A stretch of DNA of 64,000 bases from assembly GCF_004210375.1 (NCBI RefSeq), contig NC_134834.1:93872170-93936169 (forward strand), read 5' to 3'. The DNA comes from Tachypleus tridentatus. Taxonomy: Eukaryota; Arthropoda; Merostomata; Xiphosura; Limulidae. Made by a program: the position numbers and the translations under genes. Below, in pieces: positions 36,918-48,896 of this stretch. Below the pieces are notes generated by a model. That model searched no databases, had not been told where the DNA came from, and was given only the letters and a program-made list of their open reading frames with translations. The first letter of the stretch is position 1, and each line of letters opens with the position of its first letter.

Positions 36918-38799
36918 AGAAAGTACTGATAGACTGATATGTTATGTGAAAAATGTGTGTGTGAGTAAAATGGTAACTGGGGAAAAACGTTTTTGTTCAA
37001 CTACAACCGTTGAGTAAATTATAAGAAAAAGAATGTGGAACGTTACTACGTCATTACTGTTCGCATTGCCAAGTTCTGTCGTATTCTATCTGACGATCCT
37101 ACATCCAGATAATAATCTTGCAGGGTCGTTTATTTTACAAAAGGCTCTATCAAAAAGTTGTTATGTTCAAAGCACACCATTATTCTCTCGTTAACCTTCT
37201 AATGTACTAGAATGACATTTTTTCCAGCGCCTATTTCAACGGTTCAATCACATAGAAATCCGTGCGTCCAGCGACCACACGAGTTTATTATCTGATGGAT
37301 TAGCATGAATACCAGTTTAATTCTCTAGTTAATCCTTATACCAATTTTCCAGATGAAGATAATTTGGATCATGTTATGCAATATTTTCTGGAACACATAG
37401 ACAGCTTTTACCACTTTGCCACAATTTGCTTTCCACAGCCAGAGTACGACTTGCTGCAGGTCTCATTCAGAATGGTCCTGGTGGTCCAAGTTGATCCGTA
37501 TTCTTTTGTTTACCCCCTATCTTTAAAATCATCACATGTTCGAACTAAACACAAATGTTTTATGTTAGATTATGAAATTTGCGTCGAAAAGAGCTATTGC
37601 ATATCCTTCTCCAGAGCGAACAATTTTTATTAGTATGTCATCACCAACAAAACGTCAAATGATGTCAAAATACGGTTCTGACATATTCTATTTTATTGCG
37701 GCTCTATACGGCTGTGATTATTGCGTGATTTGACGACTTGCTCACTCAGTTTTAATATACCGTAATCAATCTTCTAAATTCGGAATTCTATAATAAGGTT
37801 TGAAGTTGTTTAAATATTAATTTTCGTGATATAGTTTAGCGCAAATACAATGTTCAGTTGTTAACTCAAGTAATACGATCTATCATTGTATTAAAATGTG
37901 GAATTTAATTTTTTTATAAGATAATAAGTTTAATATAAACTGAATGTGTATTTTATTGGAAGTTTTCCTGTTTAAGTGTGAATAATTTATTTGTTAACTA
38001 TGTCTGTCATACTAAAACACATTGTACACGAACAACAAGTACTACGTATTAACATGTTATTATTTTGAAAATACATACAAAATTTATACAAAAAGCCTTT
38101 GTTAGTTTCTAAGAATTATATCCATATTGTTTGTTTATGTTATGGATTTTTCCCTTGGTGGAATTGAAACGCCACGTTTTGAAATGGTCAGCGATCAGTT
38201 TTGTGTAGAAATAATAAAAACCCTTCTTGGAGCTATCTTATAGTTACATATATTAGTAAGTTTGTAGAAAAGAAGACAGGACAACGTAAGAAAAGTTAAT
38301 GTAAGCGATTCCTTGTGGATTATATTTATGATTTAAGATTTAGAATTTAGGTATTGTCCCTTTTGAAAATTAGTATAGACGAAAGTATGAGAAAACCCGA
38401 GATCCACATATTTACGTTATAAAATACGTATCTATAGAAAATTAAGCCTAATTTGTATTTGAGACTTTATTGAAATGGAATAATGTTTTCACGTATGCCC
38501 AGTAAGAAACGAACGTTCACATTATCATACACAATCTTTATTAATTATTGTGCGAACAAAAGGTGTAAATATTTGAACATTTGAATTGTTCCGTCGATCT
38601 TTTAAGATTATTTCTGTTTTGCAATTACTTTGATCAACAACAATTTAGGGCAAATTTTCCTTCCATACTTGAACAACTTATAACGACGAGAATAATTGTT
38701 TTTTGAAATGGTTAGGTGTGATGACTTGTAAGTTTATTATGTTGTTACACCTCGGCGTAAGGCGTCTGGAAACATGGATGATTTCCATAAGTAGGTGCT
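36918..38799. other. unique sequence, no gene recognised
   Basis: An 89-codon frame at 37364-37633 has no recognisable domain, signal peptide or flanking splice logic and is not called as a gene. Confidence 0.5.
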
Positions 38800-38811
38800 A
38801 GCAACGCAGTA

Positions 38812-39093
38812 GGCCCGGCACGGCTAAGCGAGTTAAGGCGTGCGACTCGTAATCTGAGGGTCGCGGGTTTCGCATCCCCATCGCGCCAAACATGCTCGCC
38901 CTTTCAGCCGTAGGGGCGTTATAATTCTACGGTCAATCCCACTATTCGTTGGTAAAAGAGGAGCCCAAGAGTTGGCGGTGGGTGGTGATAACTAGCTGCC
39001 TTCCCTCTAGTCTTACACTACTCAATTAGGAACGGCTAGCACAGATAGCCCTCGAGTAGTTTTGGCGAAATTCAAAACACAAACAAACAAACA
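38812..39093 (+). mobile_element. type 1 SINE with 12-bp target-site duplication
   Basis: Full-length element flanked by AGCAACGCAGTA at 38800-38811 and 39094-39105. Its tail reads TTTTGGCGAAATTCAAAACAC and then AAACAAACAAAC. The exact duplication shows insertion by target-primed reverse transcription. Confidence 0.95.
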
Positions 39094-39473
39094 AGCAACG
39101 CAGTAAACAAGACGTGAGATTGTACTTGTGTGGATACGAATGCGAAACAGATAGATACACGTGTTTGGATAACCATCGGATGAAGGCGGTGATAGTGGGT
39201 TGTCGATGTATAGAGATCCAAGGGTTAGTCAATATGAGATATCTTTTAAGATCAAGTGACCTCATAGTTCCACAAAGTAACACCAGAAGACAGATTGTAT
39301 GCCAATAGAGTGGCCACTTTTACAAAGTGGCGGCAAGAGGCGAATAATTTAAAAAAAATGTTTGTTAGTGAGAGAATTATTCCATATCCTCTTTCATGTG
39401 TTTTAAACTGTGATTCTAATCTCTTATTTCGTCTCAGAAATTTTACAAAATACTGTAAAATGCTTCACAAAAA

Positions 39474-39760
39474 CGCCCAGCACAGCCAGATGGTTAAGCC
39501 GCTCGACTCGTAACCTAAGGATCACGAGTTCAAGTCCCCGTCACACCAAACATACTCGCTCTTTCAGCCGTTGGGGCGTTATAATGTACGGTCAATCCCA
39601 CTATTCATTGGTAAAAGAGTAGCCTAAAGGTTGGCGATAGGTGGTGATGACTAGCTGCCTTCCCTCTAATCTTGCACTGCTAAATTAGGAACGACTAGCG
39701 CAGATAGCTTTCCTGTAGCTTTGCGCGAAATGCAAAAACAAAAACAAAACAAACAAACAA
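39474..39760 (+). mobile_element. type 1 SINE
   Basis: Head GCCCAGCACAGCCAGATGG, box B-like GTTCAAGTCC and a long A-rich tail. The 3' half is more diverged (GGTTGGCGATAGGTGGTG). Confidence 0.9.
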
Positions 39761-41130
39761 TTCAATTAATTCACTCATCGTGAACCCTCGATACGATATC
39801 AAGGAAGTTCATGAGCGGATATAGACTCAATATTGTTTGTAACTTTGTAAAATTTTTGTATATAAATCATTTTTTTGTAATAACCGTTATTACAAATTGT
39901 ATTATTGTCTCTATATTAAAATATATTTGTATTAATAAAGGAAATTACTCGTGTCAGTCATTTTGGCAAATATCGCAAATTAGATACATATCAACATTTG
40001 TTTAACTTCTAAATTCACGTTACAGTTTAACTCAGTTTTATGCTATTTCGCTTCGTAATGCATAACATAATAAAATGGGGCTTATTCGAGATATATTATT
40101 ACACGTAGCAGGATTTGAATATTATCTCATTCTTAGTATTCAGCAAATTGGCTGGATATTTCGCGCCGAAATCGGGACAAATGTATCAAAACAAACGGAA
40201 CAACTATCTAGAGTGCTTATAGATTTTAGTGGATTCAAAATAAATATTTCTATCTTGAGAAGATAAATCGACATTAATTCTAGCCTAGTTTATTTACGTT
40301 TAGATATTCCATAGTTGTAAACTTGAAAACATATTATTTGCATTTGATGGATTTAACTTGTTTCTGTGGGTTTTTGGTTCTTTTCTTGACAATCCATCTT
40401 CTCTTTTCAAACTAACAGTTAACTTGTGCAATAGGTAAGTATCAAATGCCAACACGAAACTCACTTATTATATATATAAACAATTGCGATGTTTAGTTAC
40501 TAGGATATCAATAATCTGATGACTCAATCAGACTAGCTCAGCATTGACAGCAACAAACAAGATTGCAAAACAGGAATCTTTATTCGCAGTAACATGGCCT
40601 TCAAAAGATGATAAACTGGTTTAGGTGGACCTTTACCATTAAGTTCTGGTTCTTGGAGCAGGTTAAGCACGTGTATATAAGACGAAGATAAACGTAAGAT
40701 TAAATCCGAACGAAAGTTTCCAGTGCGTTGTTCTATGGTCTATATTAATCTGAACAAGTCTATCTATCAACCCTCATAAAGAGTACAACCCGATCATGAG
40801 CTTTATGAAATGGTCGTCATGGTTTCTAATCCAATCTTTGCTCAGTGAGATTAATGCGATCTTTACGACATTTCATAACTTGTTTGTGAGGACGCCATCT
40901 ATATAATATACAACGTCTGCTTGTCTTTTGGTATAACTGAATACACCTAGAAAAATCTATTTTTCTTTACTGTAGAAAAACATCTCTATCAAATTTCATC
41001 ACAGTCAAACACAATAACTATTATAACAGCAACTTAGAAAACATTAATGTTGAAAGCTCATCATAAATAATCTTCCACGCAACTTTAACATTCAGAAGTA
41101 GAAAAACCCCAGGTAAAATGTTTCACAAAG
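39761..41130. other. unique sequence, nothing recognised
   Basis: Two 63-64 codon frames (39811-40005, 40075-40266) are hydrophobic or AT-biased and without motifs. No splice-flanked exon was identified. Confidence 0.45.
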
Positions 41131-41417
41131 ACCAATGGATGTCAAACCAGTCCTTTAGTGAGAAAGTGTTGGACAAGGAACAATTGGTTTTTATGGATGT
41201 TAAACCATTCTTTCACTGCCAAAGTGTTAAACAAGGAACAATGGCTTTTATTAGGTGTTAAGCCACTCTTTTAGCTCCAAAGTGTTAAACAAGAAACAAT
41301 GGAGTCTAATGGACGTTAAACCACCCCTTTACTACCAAAGTGTTAAACAGGGGATTATGGGGTCTAATTGTTGTTAAACTAATCATTTGTTGCCAAAGTG
41401 CTAAGCAAAGAACAAGG
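41131..41417 (+). repeat. about five copies of a diverged 57-60 bp tandem repeat
   Basis: Units read roughly GGATGTTAAACCA, a variable CTTT stretch, then CCAAAGTGTTAAACAAGGAA and CAATGG. They differ by many substitutions, so the array is old. Confidence 0.8.
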
Positions 41418-41972
41418 TAATTTATTTCTGTGGTTTTGATGGCTGATTGGGTCAATGAATAGTCTATAAGTCTTTATAGTTTTGCAATTATTACGCCTGA
41501 ATCCTGTACAATTAAACAAAAAGCATCTCCAATTATGAATTTTCTATCCTTCTTTCTCTCAGTTATATTACGGTTAAATCATAAAACAGCAGTTTTGGAA
41601 GTCAATGCCACTTGGTTTTTTTTGAACGACAGCACCACTTATATTTTGCGTGAGACTTGGGTTTTATAAAAGAATCACAAACCTTACATTAATAACTGTA
41701 AGAGTATGTTTATCTAGATTAGAATACTATAGGATTTTTTTCTGTCCTCGGACAGCTTCACTTAACAACTACCTTAAACCTCGCATTTAGTAATAAGCTT
41801 ATGATTAGAATTAATTCGTCTAATGTTGATGCATTGGTAATATTTAAAGTTACAAAACCACCGTTTAAAATGTGCTGATAGTATCAAAAAGTGTGTGTGT
41901 AAGTGTTCTAATTAAGCATGATGTTGGTCTGTGAGCTGAAACAAAAACAAAGAAGAAAGGAAAGCAGTTAAA

Positions 41973-42240
41973 GAAGTATTTATTTTTATATATGCAAAAA
42001 CGGCTCGTTTGGGTTGAGAAAATATTTTACGTAGAAGAGCTAACAACGTTTCGACTTTCTTCGGTCATTATCAGTTTGTTTTGGTTTTTTTTGTTTTTTT
42101 TTAACCTGACGATGACCGAAGAAGGTCGAAACGTTGTTCGCTCTTCTACGTAAAATATTTTATCAACCCAAACGAGTCGTTTTTACATATATATTTCTCT
42201 ACAAGTGGGTTTTCTCGACATCACTGAAGTATTTATTTTT
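41973..42240 (+). mobile_element. short inverted-repeat PLE-derived insertion with exact 15-bp target duplication
   Basis: GAAGTATTTATTTTT occurs at 41973-41987 and again at 42226-42240, enclosing a 238-bp insert. The insert is a near-perfect inverted repeat of about 80-base arms (41994-42073 with 42106-42185) around a T-rich loop, followed by CTCTACAAGTGGGTTTTCTC. Each arm carries CTGACGA...GAAGAAGGTCGAAACGTTG, the same terminal motif that follows a PLE GIY-YIG remnant at 44130. That points to a non-autonomous PLE terminal-repeat insertion. Confidence 0.8.
42106..42133 (+). ncRNA. hammerhead-ribozyme-like core in the PLE terminal repeat
   Basis: CTGACGA, then T, then the potential stem GACC-GAAGAA-GGTC, then GAAAC: the order of the hammerhead catalytic core (CUGANGA, stem II, GAAA). 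Hammerhead motifs are known from PLE termini. One unpaired base lies between CTGACGA and stem II, and stem I was not found, so activity is doubtful. Confidence 0.35.
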
Positions 42241-42470
42241 GTAATTAAATTCGGTAAATGTTTTCGGTAATGACGTAAATATTTACTGCATTTTTAATAA
42301 AGAAAATGACACATTATTCTTATAACGATGTGTTTCGTTGAAAGACTGAACTCATAAATGTTTATGTCCTTAAACAATTCAAAATATCAGAAAATATAAA
42401 CTTACCTCTGTTTTTGCGTTATTACATGCACCATATAATTGCTTTTTTTTACTAATCAATTCTGAAATTA

Positions 42471-42748
42471 TGTTTGTTTGTTTTTTAATTTCGCACAAAG
42501 CTACTCCAGGGCTATCTGCGCTAGCCGTCCCTAATTTAGCGGTGTAAGACTAAGAGGGAAGGCAGCTAGTCATCACCACCCACCGCCAACTCTTGGGCTA
42601 CTCTTTTACCAACGAATAGTGGGATTGATCGTCACATTATAACGCCCCCACGGCTGAAAGGGCGAACATGTTTGGCGCGACGGGGATGCAAACACGCGAC
42701 CCTCAGATTACGAGTCGCACGCCTTAACACGCTTGGCCATGCCGGGCC
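42471..42748 (-). mobile_element. type 1 SINE, near consensus
   Basis: Complete from TGTTTGTTTG at 42471 to CCATGCCGGGCCC. Box B on the - strand reads CGTGTTTGCATCCC, slightly mutated. Confidence 0.93.
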
Positions 42749-43080
42749 CTCTAACAATTTTGAATAATAATGTAACTTTTAATTCAAGGACTTGATAACA
42801 ATACTTTACATTTAAATATTAGACAAAATGAAACTGTGTTATTTGTAATTTCACAAAGGAGAAAGTTTTGCTGGGGAAACATTGTGACCAAAATAAACAA
42901 ACTTTTACTCTGTACAACCAAAAAACCTTTTGTGAAATACTTTAGAATGTTACTATGACAAACAATCTTATAAAATTGTATTACAGGTCTGTTTTCACTT
43001 CCTCAAAAATAAAACTGAAAATAAAATCTGTGACGTCGAGAACTCATGCATTATTTGATTCGCTGAAGGCAGTATCTATG

Positions 43081-43180
43081 ATTTCTTATAGGGGCTATCT
43101 GCTGAGTCCACCAAAGGGAATTGAACCCTTGAGTCTAGTGTTATAAATCCGTAGCCTTATCGCTATACCAGAGAGGGACT
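43081..43180 (-). mobile_element. type 2 SINE
   Basis: Reverse complement: CCCTCTCTGGTATAGCGATAAG head, then GGATTTATAAC, AAGGGTTCAATTCCC (box B), and GACTCAGCAGATAGCCCC before the TATAAGAAA tail. Confidence 0.8.
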
Positions 43181-43359
43181 AGCTGCAGGCTCTCTTATGA
43201 ACTACAGCTTTGATTATTTAAAACTCATCAGTTAGTACTCTTATAATAGTGATATGAAAATAAACACGTAATATGGTCATTAAACTGCTCGCCCACTGTA
43301 TAATACTAACTTATAAATTAAATGTAATGTTTTGTTTCATGTGTAAAACAAAAACTCAA

Positions 43360-44208
43360 CATATTAAGAAACCAAATAAACACAGCCACATAACCATGTT
43401 CACCTGATAAAGTTAACAATGAAATCGGCAAAATAACACAACACTTCATCAATACCAATAAATGTCTTCCAAAAACAGTTGAAAAATTTTAAGATATACC
43501 AAGGCCAACAACACACAAACATCAATAAATCCCAAGATACAAAACTACAAAAATGCTGTCTACCATATATTCTTGATATCAGGGAATAAATAACCAATAC
43601 TTGAAAAAAAAAAACAACAAACTTATAACAAAACACAGGTTTCAGTAAACACCGAATTTATTCAAAAACTAGGTACAAAACTAAAGTCCATACTATATAA
43701 AAATACACTGACAAACACAACACCAACATTATTTATAAAATGCAATGCAACAACTGCCACGACTTCTATATTGGAGAAATAAGCAGAAAAATGGAAACTT
43801 GATTCAAACAACAACAACAACAAAAAAAAAAAAAACACCTTCACATGTTTTTGAACACTGCAAATCAAATAAACACAACATACCCATAGAAAACATCCAG
43901 ATACTAAACAGGGGAAACAATCATAAGCAAATGCAAAATCAAAGAAGCCCAACTTGTACAGCAACTGAAACTAAAATTAAACCAATATAAAAAAAACACC
44001 TTTATACCTATACTAATTAATAATTTAACATCCAACTGCAACGCCACTTATACTCCAGTACTCATTTATACTCTCGTTCCTAAGACATGCGCCTGGCAAC
44101 AGTCAGTTGCAAACTATCTCTTTGTTAACCTGAAGATGACTTAAGAAGAACGAAACGTTGTTCTGTACTTTATTTTAATTAAAATTCTAATATTCATACC
44201 AGTAATCT
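43360..44208 (+). pseudogene. Penelope-like retroelement remnant: broken GIY-YIG C-terminus and 3' end
   Basis: PLEs encode a reverse transcriptase fused to a GIY-YIG endonuclease. Pieces of the C-terminal part are readable in several + frames. At 43740-43799 there is QCNNCHDFYIGEISRKMET (the GIY-YIG signature as FYIGE), closed by TGA at 43800. After an A-run, HVFEHCKSNKHNIPIENIQIL follows in another frame. After a further shift comes KIKEAQLVQQLKLKLNQY. Upstream fragments (FIQKLGTKLKSILYKNTL) fit the linker before the endonuclease. The coding stretch is followed by the hammerhead-like CTGAAGA...ACGAAACGTTG at 44130-44158. The reverse transcriptase core is absent, so this is a 5'-truncated, decayed copy. 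Confidence 0.75.
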
Positions 44209-44210
44209 TG

Positions 44211-44485
44211 GGCCCGGCATGGCCAGGTGGTTAAGACCATCGAGTCGTAATCGAAGATCGCAGGTTCGAACTCCCGTCACACCAAACATACTCGCCCTTT
44301 CAGCTATAGGGGCGTTATAATGTGACGGTCAATCCCACTATTTGTTGGTAAAAGAGTAGCCCAAGAGTTGGCGGTGGGTGGTGATGACTAGCTGCCTTCC
44401 CTCTAGTCTTACACTGCTAAATTAGAGACGAATAGCACATATAGCCCTCGAGCAGCTTTGTGCGAAATTCAAAAACAAACAAACC
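44211..44485 (+). mobile_element. type 1 SINE adjoining the PLE end
   Basis: Starts GGCCCGGCATGGCCAGGTGG immediately after the PLE-derived sequence and ends TTCAAAAACAAACAAACC. No clear target duplication was found. Confidence 0.93.
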
Positions 44486-44970
44486 AAGATGATAAACAAT
44501 TTTTACTGTCAGGTAAGCTTCGAATGCGTGAATCGTTTTTGAATTATAGGTAATAAGAAACCATAAGAAAGTCGTTTCTAAGTTAAAAAAACTAAGTTAT
44601 ACTTTTATATTAAGTTACCGTAACAATACAACACGTTTCAGTTAAAAGTAGGGCACTTTTGATATTCGTTACGTATTTTCACGCCTGCGCACACTTCAAC
44701 TTCAAATAAACAATTTTTTGGCAATAAATAATATTTTGTGCGATGACCCAGTGTATTCTTTACATTATATGTCAAGTTGTGTTTCTGAAACTTAAGTACA
44801 TGCAAGAGTAAGTGTACTCTTCACTAAGAAGGATTTTAAAAAATATTTGTTTTATCCTGAAAAAACATGCTTTGTTTCAAAAAATAGTGGTCCAAAACAT
44901 GTTTTACGTTACATAAAATTATACGGAGTATAGTTGTTCACATTAAAATGTATTTTGTGCCTCGTTATTT
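44486..44970. other. unique sequence, nothing recognised
   Basis: AT-rich with no open frame of interest. Confidence 0.5.
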
Positions 44971-45086
44971 TGTGTGTTTTGGTGGTAGAAAAACCACAGC
45001 GGACTATCTACTCAGCCCATCAAGGGGAATCGAACCCCGGTTTTAGCATTCTAAATCCGTTGACATACCGCTGAACTAGCGGGGTG
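44971..45086 (-). mobile_element. type 2 SINE, well-preserved tRNA-like head
   Basis: The reverse complement begins CACCCCGCTAGTTCAGCGGT (box A TAGTTCAGCGG), then GGGGTTCGATTCCCC (box B), then GAGTAGATAGTCCGCTGTGG. The head folds like a tRNA acceptor/T-arm, but the anticodon arm is not conserved, so it is not a functional tRNA gene. Confidence 0.82.
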
Positions 45087-46299
45087 CTTGTTGTTTTGGT
45101 GTCTGTGTTTCGAATCAAATATAGTTTTTTTAATTTATTTATTAAGTCCTGAGTGACGAAAGACAGCTTTTGAAATATTCCTTCCAACTTTTTACACCAG
45201 GATGAAATTTGTTAACACTTTCACTAATGAAACACCCACAAGAAAGTACAGTTTCTCATAAAGTTCGACAAACATTAAGCCTTAATTACAAACCCATAGT
45301 TTAATGGAAATACGTTCTTTTCTTAAGGGGTTTTTGAATCCTTTTAAAATCATCATACAGTGATACACCAAAATAAATTTAGGTGCGTGAATATTGTTAT
45401 ATCATTGCGATTTATCAGTGTTCGACATTAAAGTAATTCCACTGTTTAATGAGTATATATACACATCACCATTATAACAGGCCTAACCGCATTTATTTGG
45501 CTTGCTGATACAAGCTATGCTGATGAGCCTTGAATAGGAGAAACAGCAACCCACAGCAAATGGTACAGCCAATCAAATAATATATTAGGTCTCTACATCA
45601 CAGAATCTCTTTTCAATTTTGCCTTCAGCGAAATATATCATTATTGCTGTCGCAACTCATGAACCTGTCGCATTTTCGGTTACATTTTAAAAGTATTTTA
45701 AACAATATGTTCTCTCAAGGGAATGTGAAATACATTTAAGACACAGAATCTGTCAGTCGCAAATAGATGTAACTTAGTGGGAGTAAAAGGTATTTGACTT
45801 TGAGGGTTTCACAGTAGGGATATTATTCTGTTTTGAAAGATTTGTGAAAAACTGTTTACAAAATTAAACAGTCTACAAAGACTAACTATTACAAAACTAG
45901 GACTAGGTGATCGCACAACTTGTATGTATTAAATTGTAATAAAATAAATAGACGTGCAGTTTTCTCGTTTTTGCTTGTTACTATTAATTATGCCACTCGA
46001 TGACAAACAATCAGGTTTACCAATATCTTATTCTTCCTAGGAGGTTGAAACTACTTTTGAGATGCCGCTTTCTGAACACTTTTACTTTGTAATGGAGCTC
46101 CAGTGTCGTAAAAGGTCCAGTGAAGTTCAATAGCGAAATCTGTAAAAATAATAACATAAAAGCTGTAGCTATCCGTAGTATAGTCCTTAAAAACAAAGGT
46201 CAACATTGCATCTAATGTGTACTTGTGAAAATGAAATCGAGAGTTATTTTCCAACACCTCGTCAAGAAATTTCTTTATCAAAGTAATGGAGTCAGGAAA
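45087..46299. other. unique sequence, nothing recognised
   Basis: A 76-codon - strand frame at 46051-46281 has no motif and ends close to a SINE. It is not called as a gene. Confidence 0.45.
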
Positions 46300-46399
46300 C
46301 GTGTGCTTGAAGATTTATAACGCTGAAAGTTCGAATTCGGTTCCTGCGGTGGATAGAACAGCGGGCAGTCCATTGCACAACTTTGCATTTAAATAAACG
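46300..46399 (+). mobile_element. type 3 SINE, diverged
   Basis: GAAGATTTATAACGCTGAAA, TTCGGTTCCTGCGGTGGATA and GAACAGCGGGCAGTCCATTG. The tail is TTTGCATTTAAATAAACG. Confidence 0.7.
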
Positions 46400-46779
46400 A
46401 TGACTAAAGTATGTTTGACTTATTAAATAATTACTCATGTAATGAGACTGCGTATCAAAGAGTTCGGAAGTAGGTAACTAAATGAACAAAAATGTTCGTG
46501 GTTATAATAAACACGTGATCAAAACAAGAGGTCAGTGTCCCTAGGATGACATATAATCTCAATCGGTGGCATGACATATCTCAAAAATCAAAAGAGGGAT
46601 TAAACATTTTCAAAAATGGTTTTAAGGAACACCAATGTTTTGTCATTTTAGATTTTGTAACATAAGTAAATGAGTACTACACATAACTTTTAACGTTTCA
46701 AACATTACATTACATCTGTTTGATTTCATATGTACTGTACCTTCGAAAATTTAGCTATAATGTATTTTTCTAGAAAAAA
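46400..46779. other. unique sequence, nothing recognised
   Basis: No repeat or open frame noted. Confidence 0.5.
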
Positions 46780-47050
46780 GGCAGACATGGCCAGTTGGTT
46801 AGGGCGGTTGACTAACCTGAGGGTCCCCGGTTCGAATCCCCATCGCAACAAACATGCTCGCCCTTTCAGCTATGGAGACGTTATAATATGACTGTGAATC
46901 CCACTATTCTTGGGTAAAAGAGTAGGCCAAGAGTTGGCGGTGGGTGGTGACGACTTGCTGCCTTCCCTCTGGTCTTACACTGCTAAATTAGGGACGGCTA
47001 GAGCAGATACACCTCTCGTAACGTTGCGCAGAATTGGAAAAACAAAGAAA
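46780..47050 (+). mobile_element. type 1 SINE
   Basis: Head GGCAGACATGGCCAGTTGGT with the anticodon-arm region shortened. The 3' half includes GTTGGCGGTGGGTGGTGACG. The tail is weak (GCGCAGAATTGGAAAAACAAAG). Confidence 0.9.
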
Positions 47051-47070
47051 CATATTTAAGAAAACAATAT

Positions 47071-47172
47071 ACAGCGGTAAGTCTACGGATTTACAACGCT
47101 AAAATCATGGGCTCGATTCCCCTCGATGGACTCAGCAGATAGCCCTATACGGCTTTGCTATAAGAAAATATG
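47071..47172 (+). mobile_element. type 2 SINE
   Basis: ACAGCGGTAAGTCTACGGAT, TTACAACGCTAAAATC, GGGCTCGATTCCCC, CAGCAGATAGCCCTATACGG and the diagnostic CTTTGCTATAAGAAAATA. It lies 20 bp downstream of a type 1 copy. Confidence 0.85.
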
Positions 47173-47472
47173 AACACAACGATTTCTTGTTTATGCGCCG
47201 CTATTCCCAACTTTGAACTATTGTTCATTGAAAAGACAGCCAGTTAGCAGCACCCTACTACCTACATTACTTGCTAAGAGATTTATGATACACCCAAAGC
47301 TCAAAGTGGGAGAGATTATTTTTTTAACTCATCGCCACCATTTTCGTAATACAGGGCTGTAAAACATGTCCAAACTGTGTTTATCTCACAGCGTTCTTAG
47401 CTGGTTCAGTAAGAAGGTTTAATTTTACTTCAAATACTCCAGAAACAGATACGTTCTCAGTTTTTGGAGCGC

Positions 47473-47745
47473 TTTGGTTTTCTTTTGATTTTCTCGCAAA
47501 GCTATACGCGAGCTATCTGCGTTAGCCGTCCCTAATTTAGCAGTGTAAGCCTAGAGGAAAGGCAGCTAGTTTACACTACCCACTGACGACTCTTGGGTTA
47601 CTCTTTTAACAACGAATAGTGGGATTGACCGTCCCATTATAATGCCCCACGGCTGAAAAGGACGAGCATATTTGGTGTGATGTGACAGGGATTCGAACCC
47701 AACACCCTCGGATTACGAATCGAGTGCCTTAACCACCTGGCCATG
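47473..47745 (-). mobile_element. type 1 SINE
   Basis: Runs from TTTGGTTTTCTTTTG to CCACCTGGCCATG. It contains a small duplication (GGTGTGATGTGACAGGG) next to box B and lacks the outermost head bases. Confidence 0.9.
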
Positions 47746-48010
47746 AATCTGAATTGATATAACTGTAAATAATTAATAAAAGAAAGTCGCAAGTAAACGA
47801 AGTTTGAGAAGCAAAATTAGTTTATTTCAGTCATGTTGAAACAATGGTCTTCCACTACCATTATATCAACAAATAATTTATTATTAATTCAGGGTTAACA
47901 GTTTACACATTTAAGTTATTTTTAGATTTATACTGCCACCCTACAATGATGTGCTCTATTGCGGTAACAACAAAAAACTAGAAGTCTTTTATTTACATCT
48001 TTGGTAACTT

Positions 48011-48100
48011 GTAATTAAGCAAGAAACTACACACCACGAGTATTGAAACCCGGTTTCCACTGCTATAAGTCCGCAGACATACATACCCCAGTACCGCTTT
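48011..48100 (-). mobile_element. type 3 SINE, partial
   Basis: The reverse complement shows ACTGGGGTATGTATGTCTGC head bases, GACTTATAGCAG and GGGTTTCAATACTCGTGGTG. The 3' body is cut short. Confidence 0.65.
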
Positions 48101-48896
48101 CAAATAAGGTGATCAACATTGTCCGACTCCAGAGACGGTGTTTTACGATGGTGCTGCTCTCTGTCGTGAGAACGAACATTTAGTTGACTGTTTGCAGGCA
48201 CGAGTACTTCATAAAGGCCCAAAGAAGATATTTATAACAAGTAAGTTAGAAAGGCGAATTGCACTTTTAAAACTATGCAAGTCTTCCATGAGTAGACCTT
48301 AAAAATACAAAGGAATATGAAACTAATTTAAAGAATAGATATGTATAACAGAATGAAGTTTAAGAACTACTCAAGATTATTAGATCCTAAAATATTAATA
48401 CGTGGTTGAAATAAAGTGTTATGCTTTGTAAATTTGAACACAAAAAGCTCAAAATACGTGTTATCAAAGCTTATATTGTTTCGTCGTATTATCAATACTT
48501 GTTTTTGAAGAAAAAACATTTCTATTTTTGCTAATTTATTGTTTTAAGAATTTCTGTTATGAGCTCATGGTGCTTACGTAATATAAATACCATTTCAGTT
48601 TGAATACGAATCATTATTAAGTTAGAAAAAGAACGAAAGATATTAAAGTTATGCCTTTAAGAAATAATATTATAGTTTGTTTAGAAATTAATATATTACC
48701 TCACTGGGATACAATGTAATAAGATACTCAAATCTTGGCTTCAGTTATCACCTTGTGTTCTTGAAAGTACATCAAACGTCTTTATATCTTTACCGGAAGT
48801 GGGTTAATCCTGTTTTTCATCGAAGCATCAGTACGTTCGTATGAAAATTAAGTAAGCCTTTTATAAATATTTTATTCAAGTTATTAGGAATAAGAT
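48101..48896. other. unique sequence, nothing recognised
   Basis: AT-rich with no supported gene or repeat. Confidence 0.5.

Noticed and set aside
37364-37633. 89-codon + strand frame
   Set aside because: No motif, no start context and no repeat or gene neighbour to support it.
43662-43964. 100-codon - strand frame rich in Phe and Cys
   Set aside because: It is antisense to the Penelope-like GIY-YIG remnant and owes its length to the A-rich + strand.
44971-45086. tRNA gene on the - strand
   Set aside because: Box A and box B are good, but the anticodon arm does not fold and a SINE body follows. The same holds for all type 1 heads despite their tRNA-Thr-like loop.
46051-46281. 76-codon - strand frame as a gene or exon
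   Set aside because: No domain, signal peptide or splice-site support; composition is unremarkable for this AT-rich DNA.
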